From Deltaproteobacteria bacterium (GTDB taxonomy: Bacteria; Myxococcota_A; UBA9160; SZUA-336), in contig JAFDDB010000013.1 in assembly GCA_019311115.1 (NCBI GenBank), positions 1 through 41,259 on the forward strand: a DNA stretch of 41,259 nt, in the 5' to 3' direction. Positions 8,166 through 16,833 of this stretch are shown here, piece by piece. Numbering within the stretch: position 1 is the stretch's first letter; every line of letters begins with the position of its first letter. The notes under the pieces were generated by a model, which searched no databases, was not told where the DNA came from, and was given only the letters and a program-made list of their open reading frames with translations. A program made the translations under genes and the position numbers.

Positions 8166-8759
8166 GTGGGCGAGACCGACCGCGAGCGCTGGGACCGGCG
8201 CTGGGCGGCCGGCGAGCAGGGTGCGGGCGAGTCTCCCGACTGGCTCGGCGACCTGCCCGAGGGGCTGCTCCCCAGGACCGGACGCGCGCTCGACGTGGCG
8301 TCCGGCTCGGGAGCCGTGGCGCTCTGGCTGGCGCGCCGTGGACTCGACGTGACTGCCGTGGACGTGTCTCCGGTCGGGCTCCAGCGCGCGGCGCGGGCGG
8401 CGGGCGAGGCCGGCCTCGTGCTGCGGACCCGGACCGTCGACCTGGAGAGCGACCCGCTGCCGCATCCGGACTCGGGGGCGGACTCCGGGCCGGAGGCCGG
8501 CTGGGACGTGGTCACCTGCTTCCACTACCTCCAGCGGGCGCTGTTCCCGGCTCTGGCCGCGGCGCTCGCTCCCGGCGGCCGGCTGGTCTGCGAGATCGCC
8601 ACCGTGCGCAACCTGGAGCGGAACGCCCGCCCGCCCGCGCGCTTCCTGCTCGACGAGGACGAGCTGCCGACGCTCTGCGCACCGCTCGAGGTCGCCTGGT
8701 TCCGGCAGGGCTGGTACGAGGACCGGGCCGTCGCGCGGATCGTCGCCCGCAAGGTATGA
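8166..8759 (+). CDS. Class I SAM-dependent methyltransferase (TehB-like)
   Basis: About 197 residues from GTG 8166. It starts with WDRRWAAGEQ, typical of small thiopurine/TehB-like methyltransferases. It then has motif I ALDVASGSGAVALWLARRG, an acidic VTAVDVS strand, DVVTCFHYLQR and ALAPGGRLVCE. Substrate unknown. It follows purH by 13 nt and is probably in the same operon. Sequence upstream of 8166 in this frame lies within purH, so the later start is preferred. The stop TGA overlaps a TATGAT hexamer (8755-8760) that may be the -10 for the following SDR gene. Confidence 0.85.
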   Translation: MGETDRERWDRRWAAGEQGAGESPDWLGDLPEGLLPRTGRALDVASGSGAVALWLARRGLDVTAVDVSPVGLQRAARAAGEAGLVLRTRTVDLESDPLPHPDSGADSGPEAGWDVVTCFHYLQRALFPALAAALAPGGRLVCEIATVRNLERNARPPARFLLDEDELPTLCAPLEVAWFRQGWYEDRAVARIVARKV

Positions 8760-8785
8760 TCGGCGCTTCATCGGAGGAGCGGGAA

Positions 8786-9631
8786 ATGGGCAAGCTCGAC
8801 GGGAAGGTCGCACTGGTCACGGGCGCGAGCCGCGGGATCGGCAAGGAAATCGCGGAGCTGTTCGCGTCCGAGGGCGCCTCGGTCGCTTGCACCGCGCGCA
8901 CGGTCGAAGAGGGCTCCCACCCGCTCGAGGGGTCGCTGCGCACCACGGTCGACGCCATCGAGCGCGCCGGGGGCAACGCCGTCGCCATCGCCGCCGACGT
9001 GTCCGAGTACGAGAACTGCCGGCGCGCGATCGAGGAGACGCGCGCGGTCTACGGGCCGATCGACGTGCTGGTCAACAACGCGGCGCTCACCTACTTCGTC
9101 CCGATCGCGAACTTTCCGCGCAACAAGTGGCTGCGGTCGGTCGACGTCAACTTCCACGCGCCCTTCTACCTGTCCCAGCTCGTGCTCGAGGACATGCTCC
9201 CGCGCAAGAGCGGCGCCATCGTCAACATCTCGAGCGGCGCGGCCATCGGCCCCGGCCGCGGACCCTACGACGCTCCGGTCATGCGCGGCAGCACGCTCTA
9301 CGGCGCGGAGAAGGCCGCGCTCGAGCGGTTCACACAGGGCCTGGCCGCCGAGGTCTACGGTGACGGCATCTCGGTCACGTGCGTGAGCCCGTCGCAGATC
9401 GTGCCTACGCCCGGCGTCGTGCACCACCGGCTGATCACCGAGCAGAACAAGGACCAGGCGGAGCCGCCCGAGATGATGGCCCGGGCGACGCTGTTGCTGG
9501 CGACCGAGCCGCTCGACAAGGTCGCCGGGCGCGTGACCTACAGCCAGCAGATCCTCCACGAGTTCGGCTGGATCGAGCAGGGCAAGGGCCTCGGCTTCGA
9601 GCGCAGCGGGTCGGGCTACTCGAAGATCTAG
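8786..9631 (+). CDS. Short-chain dehydrogenase/reductase (SDR)
   Basis: A 281-residue classical SDR: the cofactor motif TGASRGIG at residues 12-19, the NNA motif at 97-99, catalytic Ser in NISSG (~150), and Y172-x-x-x-K176 in LYGAEK. It reduces or oxidises a carbonyl/alcohol with NAD(P)(H); the substrate is not predictable. The C-terminus (~245-281) is longer than a minimal SDR. ATG 8786 is chosen over the upstream ATG at 8756 because GGAGGAG lies just before it and the family N-terminus (KLDGKVALVTG) begins there. It is convergent with, and overlaps by 4 nt, the CoA-transferase gene. Confidence 0.92.
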   Translation: MGKLDGKVALVTGASRGIGKEIAELFASEGASVACTARTVEEGSHPLEGSLRTTVDAIERAGGNAVAIAADVSEYENCRRAIEETRAVYGPIDVLVNNAALTYFVPIANFPRNKWLRSVDVNFHAPFYLSQLVLEDMLPRKSGAIVNISSGAAIGPGRGPYDAPVMRGSTLYGAEKAALERFTQGLAAEVYGDGISVTCVSPSQIVPTPGVVHHRLITEQNKDQAEPPEMMARATLLLATEPLDKVAGRVTYSQQILHEFGWIEQGKGLGFERSGSGYSKI

Positions 9632-10806
9632 ATCACCTCGGAGGCGCGCAGGCGCGCGATCTCGTCCGCGTCGAGGCCGCACTCCTGCAGCACCTCGTCG
9701 GTGTGCTCGCCGTGGAGCGGCGGGCGCCGCTCGATCCGTCCCGGCGTCTCGCTCAGCTTGATCGGCAGTCCCGTCGTCTTGAACGTTCCCATCTCGGGGT
9801 GCGGAAGCTCGACCAGCATCTCGCGCGCGAGCACCTGCGGATCCGAGAAGACCTGCTCCAGGTCGAAGACGGGTCCGCTGGGGACGCCCGCGGCGTTCAG
9901 CCGCTTGACCCAGGTGGCCACGTCCCGCTTCGCGAGCGCCTGCTCCATGACCTGGGTCAGCGCGGCGCGGTTCCGCACCCGCCCCACCGCGCTCTCGAAG
10001 CGCTCGTCCGACGTCCACTCCGGATGCTCCAGCACCTCGGCCAGGCCGCGCCACATCTTCTCGGCGCCGGCCGTGATGTTCATGTAGCCGTCGCGCGCCT
10101 TGAAGCGGCCGTATGGCGACGACAGCGGGTGGTGCTGGCCCGCGGGGCCCGGAGCCACGCCCGACTCGAAGTACATGCCCGCGCCCCAGGTCAGGATTCC
10201 CATCATCGCCTCGAGCAGCGACGTGTCCACCACCTGTCCGCGTCCACTCCGCTCGCGCGCGAGCAGCGCAAGCTGCACGCCGTGCGCCGCGAAGATGCCG
10301 CCGAGCACGTCGCCGATCGCGAGGCCCGCACGCGTCGGTCCGCTCTCCTCCGTTCCAGTGAGGCTCATGAACCCGCTCATGCCCTGGGCGATCTGGTCGA
10401 AGCCGGGGCGGTCGCGGTACGGCCCGCTGCGGCCGAACCCGGAGATGCCGCAGTAGACGAGCCGCGGGAAGCGCTCGCACAGCGACTCGGGGCCGAGGCC
10501 GAGGTCCTCCATCACGGCGGGCCGGAAGTTCTCGACCAGCACGTCGAACCGGGGCAGCAGCCGCAGCAGCAGCTCGCGCCCGCCCTCGGAGCGCAGGTCG
10601 AGAGTCATCGAGCGCTTGCCGCGGTTCGCGGAGAGGAAGAAGTAGTTGTCGCGCGTCGAGCCGGGCGGGCGGAACTCGCGGCCCTTGCGCGACTCGGCCT
10701 TCACCACGTCGGCGCCGTAGTCGGCCAGCAGCATCGTGCAGAAGGGACCGGCCAGGTAGCGCGTCAGGTCGAGGACGCGCACGCCGGCGAGCGGAGCTTC
10801 GGCCAC
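9628..10806 (-). CDS. CaiB/BaiF family type III CoA-transferase
   Basis: A 392-residue protein with the family signature from the N-terminus (LAGVRVLDLTRYLAGPFC, LLADYGADVVKAE) and the presumed catalytic Asp (D137 in RPGFDQIAQGMSG). It moves CoA between carboxylic acids; specificity is unknown. Its start overlaps the stop of the upstream enoyl-CoA hydratase gene, so translation is probably coupled and both act in one acyl-CoA pathway. Length fits the family. Confidence 0.92.
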   Translation of the reverse strand: MAEAPLAGVRVLDLTRYLAGPFCTMLLADYGADVVKAESRKGREFRPPGSTRDNYFFLSANRGKRSMTLDLRSEGGRELLLRLLPRFDVLVENFRPAVMEDLGLGPESLCERFPRLVYCGISGFGRSGPYRDRPGFDQIAQGMSGFMSLTGTEESGPTRAGLAIGDVLGGIFAAHGVQLALLARERSGRGQVVDTSLLEAMMGILTWGAGMYFESGVAPGPAGQHHPLSSPYGRFKARDGYMNITAGAEKMWRGLAEVLEHPEWTSDERFESAVGRVRNRAALTQVMEQALAKRDVATWVKRLNAAGVPSGPVFDLEQVFSDPQVLAREMLVELPHPEMGTFKTTGLPIKLSETPGRIERRPPLHGEHTDEVLQECGLDADEIARLRASEVI

Positions 10807-11588
10807 TAGCGACCCTTGAACTCGGGCCTGCGCTTCTCCAGGAAGGCGCGCACGCCCTCGCGGTAGTCCTCGCTCTCGAAGCAGCGCCTGAGCGACTCGG
10901 CGATCGCCTCGCGGTCGCGCTCCGCGGGATCGCGGTTGAGCTCGTTCGAGATCAGCTTGAGGCTTCGCAGTGTGAGCGGCGCGTTGGCCGCGATGCGCGC
11001 CGCCGTCTCGCGCACCTGCGCCTCGAGCTCCGCCTTGGGGAACACGCCGTTGATTAGGCCCATCTGCAGGGCCTCCTGGGCGTCGAAGCGCCGCGCGGTG
11101 AAGAAGATCTCCTTGGCCCGCGACGGACCCACCAGGTTCGCCAGCGCCGCGAACCCCTCCATGCCGTAGCCGAGCCCGAGCCGCGCCGCGGGGATCGCGA
11201 ACACGCCGTCATCGGCCGCGTAACGCATGTCGGCCGCCAGCGAGATGGCCACGCCGCCGCCCACGCAGAAGCCGTGGATCATGGCGATCGTCGGCTTCCG
11301 GATGCGCGCGAGCGCTGCGAACCCGTCGGCGTTCTCGCGGTCGTACTGGCGCGCGTCGCTGCCCATGCGCCGGTTCTCGAACTCGGAGATGTCGGCGCCC
11401 GCGATGAACGCCACGTCGCCCTCGCCGCGAAGCACCACGACGCGCACGGCGTCGTCGTCGTTCATCTCCGCGGAGGCGGCGGGCAGCTGCTGCCACATGT
11501 CCGCCGACACCGCGTTCCTGCGCTCGGGGTGATCGAAGACGATCCACCCGATCGAGCCTTCCTTGTACGTCCGGATGCGTCCGCCCAT
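10806..11588 (-). CDS. Enoyl-CoA hydratase/isomerase family protein
   Basis: A 260-residue crotonase-fold protein: oxyanion-hole segment AFIAGADISEF and the second segment IHGFCVGGGVAISLAADMRYA (cited in parts: FCVGGGVAISLAAD), then RLGLGYGMEG. The fold hydrates enoyl-CoA or performs isomerase/lyase reactions, and only the family can be called. It lies 15 nt after the PTPS_related-type membrane gene and overlaps the CoA-transferase start. A TATCCT hexamer (11598-11603, minus strand) sits 9 nt before the ATG with no Shine-Dalgarno, so this pair may have its own nearly leaderless promoter within the larger run. Confidence 0.92.
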   Translation of the reverse strand: MGGRIRTYKEGSIGWIVFDHPERRNAVSADMWQQLPAASAEMNDDDAVRVVVLRGEGDVAFIAGADISEFENRRMGSDARQYDRENADGFAALARIRKPTIAMIHGFCVGGGVAISLAADMRYAADDGVFAIPAARLGLGYGMEGFAALANLVGPSRAKEIFFTARRFDAQEALQMGLINGVFPKAELEAQVRETAARIAANAPLTLRSLKLISNELNRDPAERDREAIAESLRRCFESEDYREGVRAFLEKRRPEFKGR

Positions 11589-11603
11589 GTGAGCGTCAGG
11601 ATA

Positions 11604-13328
11604 TCAGACGGGACGCGGGCGCCGGCGCAGGTGCAGGCCCGCCAGCGCGAGGAGCCCGAGCAGGGTGAGGCCACTCACCGCGGCGCCGATCCGGCGCGGC
11701 GTCGTCGAGCCGAACTCGAACACCACCACGTGCTCGCCGGCGGGCACCTCCGCGATCAGGAACGCGCTCCCCGGCACCGGACCCAGCGGCAGCTCGTCCG
11801 CTCCCTCGACTCCCTCCGATCCCTCCAAGTGCGCCCGCCAGCCGGGGTGGTGGAAGGTGGCGAGCCACAGGCGGTTCGGCCGGGCGCTGCGGTAGGCGAC
11901 GCGGCGCTCGTGACTCGACCACGAGATCACTCGCGCGTCGCCCTTGGACTCGAGGCCCGTGCGAAGCGGGGGCGTGAAGGGCAGGCGGTGGGTCTCGCGC
12001 CAGTGGGTGGCTCCCTTGGGCGTGTACTCGAGCAGCGCCTTCGACTGCACGCCCAGGTCGTAGGCGACGTCGCGATTGAACACGTACTTGCGCAGCTCCC
12101 AGAGAGTCAGTCCCTGGTAGATGCCCGGCGCCGAGACCAGCACGAGTGCCGCGGCCGCGACGCGCCAGTCGAGCCGCGCGGGAGCGGCGGGCTTCGCGGC
12201 GGCCGGCTTCGGCTCGGAGAGCGCGACCGCCACGACCAGCGGGGCCAGCAGGCCCTGCAGCGCGCCGAAGCGCCAGGGGAACTGCACCGTCCCGAGCTCC
12301 GGCAGCCAGGTCCAGACCGGGGTCGAGATCGGCAGCTGCAGGAACACGACCCAGGCCGACAGTGCGCCGAAGACCAGTCCATCGGAGCGCTCGCGCGACC
12401 CGGCGGGACAGCGGAAGACGGCGACCGCGCAGGCCGCCGCGGCGAGCACGGCCTGCCACGCCACCGCGGAGTTGATCGCCGGCTTGATGGCGTCGGGCCG
12501 GAAGCCGAACTCGGTTTCGTCGCGGAACGCGAAGTTGCGGCGCCAGTTCCCGAAGTAGCTCTCGGTGATGTACTGCAGGTTCACGTGCTCGCGCTCGAGG
12601 AGCATGGGCACCAGGTAGATCGCGGCGAGCAGCAAGCCCGTGGCGCCCGCGGCGGCCAGCCACCCGATGCGCTCCCAGCGGCCGTTGCGCCAGGTGAGCC
12701 AGAGTCCGTAGGGCACGACGATCAGCAGCATCATGTACGCGGTCACCAGGTGGGTGAGCGCCAGGCCCGCGTAGCAGAGCGCCATGCCGATGGCGTCGGC
12801 CACGCTCGCCCGTTCGACCACTCGACGCACGAAAAGCAGGAGGAGCGGAGTCCATACGAAGGCGCAGAGCTCCGCGAAGGCGAAGCGGTCGTACATGTCG
12901 ATCAGGTGGTAGGGCAGCAGGATGTAGAGCGCCGCGCCGATCGCCGCGCCGTACTCCGACGTGAGCGGGCGCGCGCAGAGGAAGAACGCCAGCCCCGACA
13001 GCACGATCCCGCCGATGGCGACGATGCGGATGCCCAGCACGATGTCGCCGGTCAGCCCGCCGAACGTCGCGGTGACCCAGTAGGTGAGCGGCGGGTAGAA
13101 GACGAAGGCCGGTGCGCCGAGTCCGCGGGACATCGGGTCGACCCAGCGCGGGTACAGGTGCCCGTCGCCGACGCCGCGGAGCATGCCCTCGGTCATCTGC
13201 GCCGCGAAGCTCATGTCCATGCCCCACGGCATGTTCGCGCGCGTCAGCAGGGGCCAGCAGAAGAGCGCGCTCGCGGCGAGCAGCACGCCCCACGAGACGA
13301 GCCGGGGCCAGCCCGCGGGAGCCCTCAT
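11604..13328 (-). CDS. Multi-spanning membrane protein, PTPS_related/GT-C glycosyltransferase-like
   Basis: A 574-residue protein with about 10-12 hydrophobic helices and a soluble C-terminal domain before a last helix and an Arg-rich tail. The first periplasmic loop (PWGMDMSF...EGMLRG...LYPRWVDP...GLGAPAFVFYPPLTYW) is typical of bacterial PTPS_related (PF10131-type) and YfhO-like proteins, which have the GT-C fold and are thought to transfer sugars from polyprenyl phosphates. The acidic residues in that loop are the likely catalytic ones. ATG 13328 overlaps the stop of the hydrolase gene by 4 nt. Donor and acceptor are unknown. Confidence 0.82.
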   Translation of the reverse strand: MRAPAGWPRLVSWGVLLAASALFCWPLLTRANMPWGMDMSFAAQMTEGMLRGVGDGHLYPRWVDPMSRGLGAPAFVFYPPLTYWVTATFGGLTGDIVLGIRIVAIGGIVLSGLAFFLCARPLTSEYGAAIGAALYILLPYHLIDMYDRFAFAELCAFVWTPLLLLFVRRVVERASVADAIGMALCYAGLALTHLVTAYMMLLIVVPYGLWLTWRNGRWERIGWLAAAGATGLLLAAIYLVPMLLEREHVNLQYITESYFGNWRRNFAFRDETEFGFRPDAIKPAINSAVAWQAVLAAAACAVAVFRCPAGSRERSDGLVFGALSAWVVFLQLPISTPVWTWLPELGTVQFPWRFGALQGLLAPLVVAVALSEPKPAAAKPAAPARLDWRVAAAALVLVSAPGIYQGLTLWELRKYVFNRDVAYDLGVQSKALLEYTPKGATHWRETHRLPFTPPLRTGLESKGDARVISWSSHERRVAYRSARPNRLWLATFHHPGWRAHLEGSEGVEGADELPLGPVPGSAFLIAEVPAGEHVVVFEFGSTTPRRIGAAVSGLTLLGLLALAGLHLRRRPRPV

Positions 13329-14203
13329 CCCTCCTTGCCGAACTCCAGCAGTCGTGCTGCCACGAGTTCGGGGGCCTCCATGGGCAGCAGGTGTCCGGCG
13401 GGCACGTCCACCACGCGCAGGTCCGCGGCCCGGCGCGCCAGCTCCTCGACCACCGTGCGCACGAAGTGCCCCTTTGCGGCGAAGAGCAGCAGCGCGGGAA
13501 CCGACAGCCGCTCCGCCATCTCCCACAGGTTCCAGTGGCTGCGGTTGCCGAACACCGCGGCTTCGACCTCGCCGCTGCACTTGAGTTCGACCTGTCCGTC
13601 CTCGCGGTCGCGCAAGCCCTCGTCCAGGTACAGGTCGAGTGCTGTGGGGGTCCAATGCTCGAAGGGCGGGCGCGTCTGCCACGAGGCGCGCACGTCTTCG
13701 CGCGACGGCCAGACGTGCCGGCGCTTGCGGGCGATGTCGGCCATGAAGTTCACGCGCTCGGCCCGCTCGGGCAGGTTCGCCGCCTCGGGCGGGATCAGCA
13801 CGGGATCGAGCATGGCGACCCGTCCGAAGAGATCGGGCCGCGTGGCGGCCGCGACCATCGAGACCGTGCCCCCGAAGGAGTGCCCGATCGCCCAGGCGGG
13901 CCGGCCGCTGCCGAGTTCCGGGACGAGCGCCTCGCCCAGCGCCACGAGATCGGCCACGAACTCGTCCCAGACGTAGGCGTCGGGCGGCGGCGGAGCGTCG
14001 GAGTCGCCGTGCCCGCGCCAGTCGAAACCCACCACGCGGTACGACTGCGAGAGCGCGGTCGCGACCTCGTCCCACATCGCCGCGCAGAAGCCGTTGGCGT
14101 GCGACAGGATGACGAGCGGTCCGCTTCCGCCCCAGTCGAGAAGCGCGAGCGCGATTCCGCGGTCGGCGAGTTCGATCCGCCGTCGTGACACGTTCTGGAG
14201 CAT
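13325..14203 (-). CDS. Alpha/beta hydrolase
   Basis: A 292-residue alpha/beta hydrolase: oxyanion motif SHANGF near residue 34, DWRGHGDSD strand-turn, nucleophile elbow GHSFGG (~residues 110-115), a late Asp/Glu region and catalytic His in VPAGHLLPME. Probably an esterase or lipase-like enzyme. The start ATG has TAGACT 8 nt upstream and no Shine-Dalgarno, so it may begin a leaderless transcript inside the run; its stop overlaps the start of the membrane protein gene downstream. Confidence 0.9.
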   Translation of the reverse strand: MLQNVSRRRIELADRGIALALLDWGGSGPLVILSHANGFCAAMWDEVATALSQSYRVVGFDWRGHGDSDAPPPPDAYVWDEFVADLVALGEALVPELGSGRPAWAIGHSFGGTVSMVAAATRPDLFGRVAMLDPVLIPPEAANLPERAERVNFMADIARKRRHVWPSREDVRASWQTRPPFEHWTPTALDLYLDEGLRDREDGQVELKCSGEVEAAVFGNRSHWNLWEMAERLSVPALLLFAAKGHFVRTVVEELARRAADLRVVDVPAGHLLPMEAPELVAARLLEFGKEG

Positions 14204-14211
14204 CGGGCGGG

Positions 14212-14217
14212 AGTCTA
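14212..14217 (-). promoter_or_regulatory. -10-like hexamer TAGACT upstream of the alpha/beta hydrolase
   Basis: On the minus strand TAGACT is followed by 8 bases and the ATG. The same hexamer is the proposed -10 of the LLM oxidoreductase gene at 30661. This would start transcription within about two bases of the start codon. Confidence 0.4.
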
Positions 14218-14257
14218 TCCGATCGCCCCTCGACGTGGCGCGGAGGGGCGGGGCCCG

Positions 14258-15262
14258 TCAGCGCCTGGGGCAGACCATGCGGCACGGAAGGTGCGTCGTG
14301 ATCACCGCCCCGTTCGCGCAACGGCAGGCGCCGCGCTCGTCCTTCTGCATCGCCGCGGGAACGCTCTCGGCGCCGCCGAGCTCACCGGGTTCGCAGGCGG
14401 TTCCCTCCGCGTGGCAGGTCGGGCTGTACCACGCCATCTCTCCGGGGACGAAGCCCTTGCGCGTGCCGTTGTGGAAGCGGATCGGCAGCGTCGTGATGCG
14501 CCCCGACGGGAGCGGCTTCCACACCTCGAAGTGCAGGTGCGGCCCCGTCGTGAACCCCGTGTTGCCGCTGAAGCCGATCAGCTCTCCGGTGTACACGCGC
14601 ATGCCCTCGCGCACGCCGGCCCCGGGATCCAGGTGGGCATAGCTGGCGATGGTGCGGTCGTCGTGCATCACCAGCACGGCGTTCGCCTTGCTGAGGAAGT
14701 CGTCTGTGAGCCCGTGCCGGGTGTGCCCGTCGCTCACGCGGATGACCGTGCCGCCGCGTGCCGCCAGGATCGGCGTGCCGATCGGCATGGCGAAGTCGAA
14801 CGCGTAGCGGTGGGCGCCCTTGTGCGTGAATGCGCCGTCCACCCCTTGCGAGAGCATGCGCGGGTCGGTGCCGCCGAACGGCATGCGGTAGCGTGCGGCG
14901 GGTCCGTGAGTGGCCCTGACGTCGCCGATCACCCACGCCCACGTGTAGCGGAACGAGATTTCCATGTACGGGTCGATGGGCAGGAACTGCGCGATCTTCC
15001 GGCTCGAGTGTGCCGCGACGATCTGCGTGTCGGGAAGCTCGGGGTAGGGCCGCAGGTTGTAGCGCTGGATGAACTCCACGTGCACGGTCACCGGCGCGGA
15101 GGTGTGGTTCGTGGCCTCGACGTAGGCCGCCGGATCCTCGAACACGTCGCGCACGCAGACCGCTCCGCGGCACTGCTCGCCGGCGCGGGCGTCGAGCGAC
15201 GCCGCCGACAGCAGCGCCACCAGCAGACAGGGAATCGCGATCGGGGGGGAGAGCCGACCCAT
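14258..15262 (-). CDS. Secreted M23 family metallopeptidase
   Basis: A 334-residue exported protein: signal peptide ~1-28 (LLVALLSAASLDARA), a beta-rich N-terminal domain (~30-145), then a lysostaphin/LytM-type M23 domain with H151/D155 (HRYAFDFAMP), H210 (YAHLD) and the HLHFE motif (~242-246). It probably cleaves peptidoglycan cross-links or side chains. A short Cys-rich tail (CRCANG...PCRMVCPRR) follows the domain, which is unusual and suggests disulfides. It lies between lnt and the hydrolase gene in a run of envelope genes. Confidence 0.92.
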   Translation of the reverse strand: MGRLSPPIAIPCLLVALLSAASLDARAGEQCRGAVCVRDVFEDPAAYVEATNHTSAPVTVHVEFIQRYNLRPYPELPDTQIVAAHSSRKIAQFLPIDPYMEISFRYTWAWVIGDVRATHGPAARYRMPFGGTDPRMLSQGVDGAFTHKGAHRYAFDFAMPIGTPILAARGGTVIRVSDGHTRHGLTDDFLSKANAVLVMHDDRTIASYAHLDPGAGVREGMRVYTGELIGFSGNTGFTTGPHLHFEVWKPLPSGRITTLPIRFHNGTRKGFVPGEMAWYSPTCHAEGTACEPGELGGAESVPAAMQKDERGACRCANGAVITTHLPCRMVCPRR

Positions 15263-15292
15263 GGGGGGCGTATCGGCTCGGCGCCGCCCCAG

Positions 15293-16822
15293 CTACACGC
15301 GCCTCCGTCTGCGCTGGCGGAGGTCCAGCGCCCCCCCCAGGGCCAGCAGCGCCCACGCCAGGGCCCCGGCAACCTCGCCGCGGCGGACGTACGGGGTCGA
15401 GCGGCCGTCCTGCACCAGCACCACGTCGCCGATCAGTTCGGTGGCCTCGCGCACGCGTGTCCGCGCGGTGATGCGCCCGAGCGGGTCGACCAGCACGCTG
15501 ATGCCCGTGTTGGTGGCGCGGATCAGCGAACGCCGTGTCTCGATCGTGCGGAAGGTCGACATCGCCATGTGGTGCACGGGCTCGTGCGTCTCCCCGTACC
15601 AGCTGTCGTTGGTCACGTTGACCAGCACGTCGGGCGGCCCGGACACCTGCCAGATGCGACGCGGGAGCGACGGGATGATGTCCTCGATGCAGACCAGCGG
15701 CAGCATGCGCGTGCCGTCCTCGAGCACCAGGTGCCGGTAGCTCTGTCCCGCGTCGAGCAGTGCGGGCACCGGGAGCAGCTGAGCCAGCCAGGGGAAGGTG
15801 GAGAGGCCGGGGATCGTCTCGCCGAGCGTGACCAGTTCGATCTTGTCGTAGATGCCGAGAACCTCGCTCTCCGCCGAGGCGAGGACCATCGAGTTGTAGA
15901 ACTCGCGGATGCGTCCCGCGCCGTCGAACTCGGCGGTCGCGGCGCCGAAGACGAGCGGCACGTCGACGCCCCGCCCGACCAGGCCGCGCACCGGCCCGCC
16001 GCGGCGCGAGATGTACTCGTAGTACACGGTCTCGGGCCAGACGATCAGCTCGATCGAGGGGTCGCGCTCGAGCGCGGCGCGCGAGGCGGCCGCGTGGCGG
16101 GGCAGCGACTCGGCGGCCAGCGCCTCCTTGTCCTCGGCCCCGACGTTGGTCTGGATCAGGGCGACGCGCAGCCTGCGCGCGTCCTCGAGCCCGTGCTCGA
16201 TCGCCGGTACGCGCCACAGTCCCCAGCCGAGCGCCAGCGCGAACGCGAGCGCGGGAACGGCCAGCCGCGCGAGGCGCGGGCGCCGCTTCCGCGCCGCGTC
16301 GAGCACCTCGTAGACGCCGCCGTTCACCGCCAGGATCAGCATGCCGAGCAGCGTCAGGCCGGACAGCTCCACGATCTGCGTGATGGCGGTGAAGCGGTAC
16401 TGCGAGTAGCCGATCGCGTTCGGAAACACGAGAGGGAAGGCGAGCTCGAGCGCCGGGAACACGACGGGCAGCGTCCAGACCGGCGCCAGCCCCAGCGAGT
16501 CCTGCGCCCGCCGCACCAGGACCAGCGTGAGGGCGCAGACCAGCGCCTGGTACGCGCAGAGCAGCACGGTCGCGACCCACGCCAGCGGACCGGGTACGCC
16601 GGCGAAGCCCTCGAGCAGCTGGGCGATCCAGTAGAAGCCGCCCACCTGGGCGGTCCAGCCGAAGACCATGCCCACCGCGAACGTGCGCCGCGCGTCCAGG
16701 CCGCGCACCGCGAACAGCACCGGAACGAAGCACACCCAGGTCAGGTAGAACTGGCCGAAGCCGGTGTAGCCGCCGAAGTAGAGCGCTCCGGAGAGCGCCG
16801 CCAGTCCACATCGGGCGAGCAT
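15293..16822 (-). CDS. lnt: Apolipoprotein N-acyltransferase
   Basis: A 509-residue protein with ~6-7 N-terminal membrane helices (~1-200), a nitrilase-fold periplasmic domain, and a final membrane helix with a basic tail. The catalytic Glu (VWPETVYYEY), Lys (YDKIELVTLGE) and Cys (LVCIEDI) are all visible, as is FNSM-type substrate-loop sequence. Lnt adds the third acyl chain to lipoproteins in the inner membrane, so its presence argues for a Gram-negative cell. ATG 16822 follows the stop of the upstream GT-C gene by 11 nt, consistent with one operon; the open frame extends upstream but only through that gene. Confidence 0.93.
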   Translation of the reverse strand: MLARCGLAALSGALYFGGYTGFGQFYLTWVCFVPVLFAVRGLDARRTFAVGMVFGWTAQVGGFYWIAQLLEGFAGVPGPLAWVATVLLCAYQALVCALTLVLVRRAQDSLGLAPVWTLPVVFPALELAFPLVFPNAIGYSQYRFTAITQIVELSGLTLLGMLILAVNGGVYEVLDAARKRRPRLARLAVPALAFALALGWGLWRVPAIEHGLEDARRLRVALIQTNVGAEDKEALAAESLPRHAAASRAALERDPSIELIVWPETVYYEYISRRGGPVRGLVGRGVDVPLVFGAATAEFDGAGRIREFYNSMVLASAESEVLGIYDKIELVTLGETIPGLSTFPWLAQLLPVPALLDAGQSYRHLVLEDGTRMLPLVCIEDIIPSLPRRIWQVSGPPDVLVNVTNDSWYGETHEPVHHMAMSTFRTIETRRSLIRATNTGISVLVDPLGRITARTRVREATELIGDVVLVQDGRSTPYVRRGEVAGALAWALLALGGALDLRQRRRRRV

Positions 16823-16833
16823 GGCGGCGGAGC

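Noticed and set aside
11274-13976. A 900-codon plus-strand open frame opposite the membrane protein and hydrolase genes
   Set aside because: Composition is Arg/Gln/Glu/His-rich without recognisable motifs, and the opposite strand holds well-supported genes. The 898-codon frame at 14291-16987 and the 530-codon frame at 16975-18567 were rejected for the same reason.
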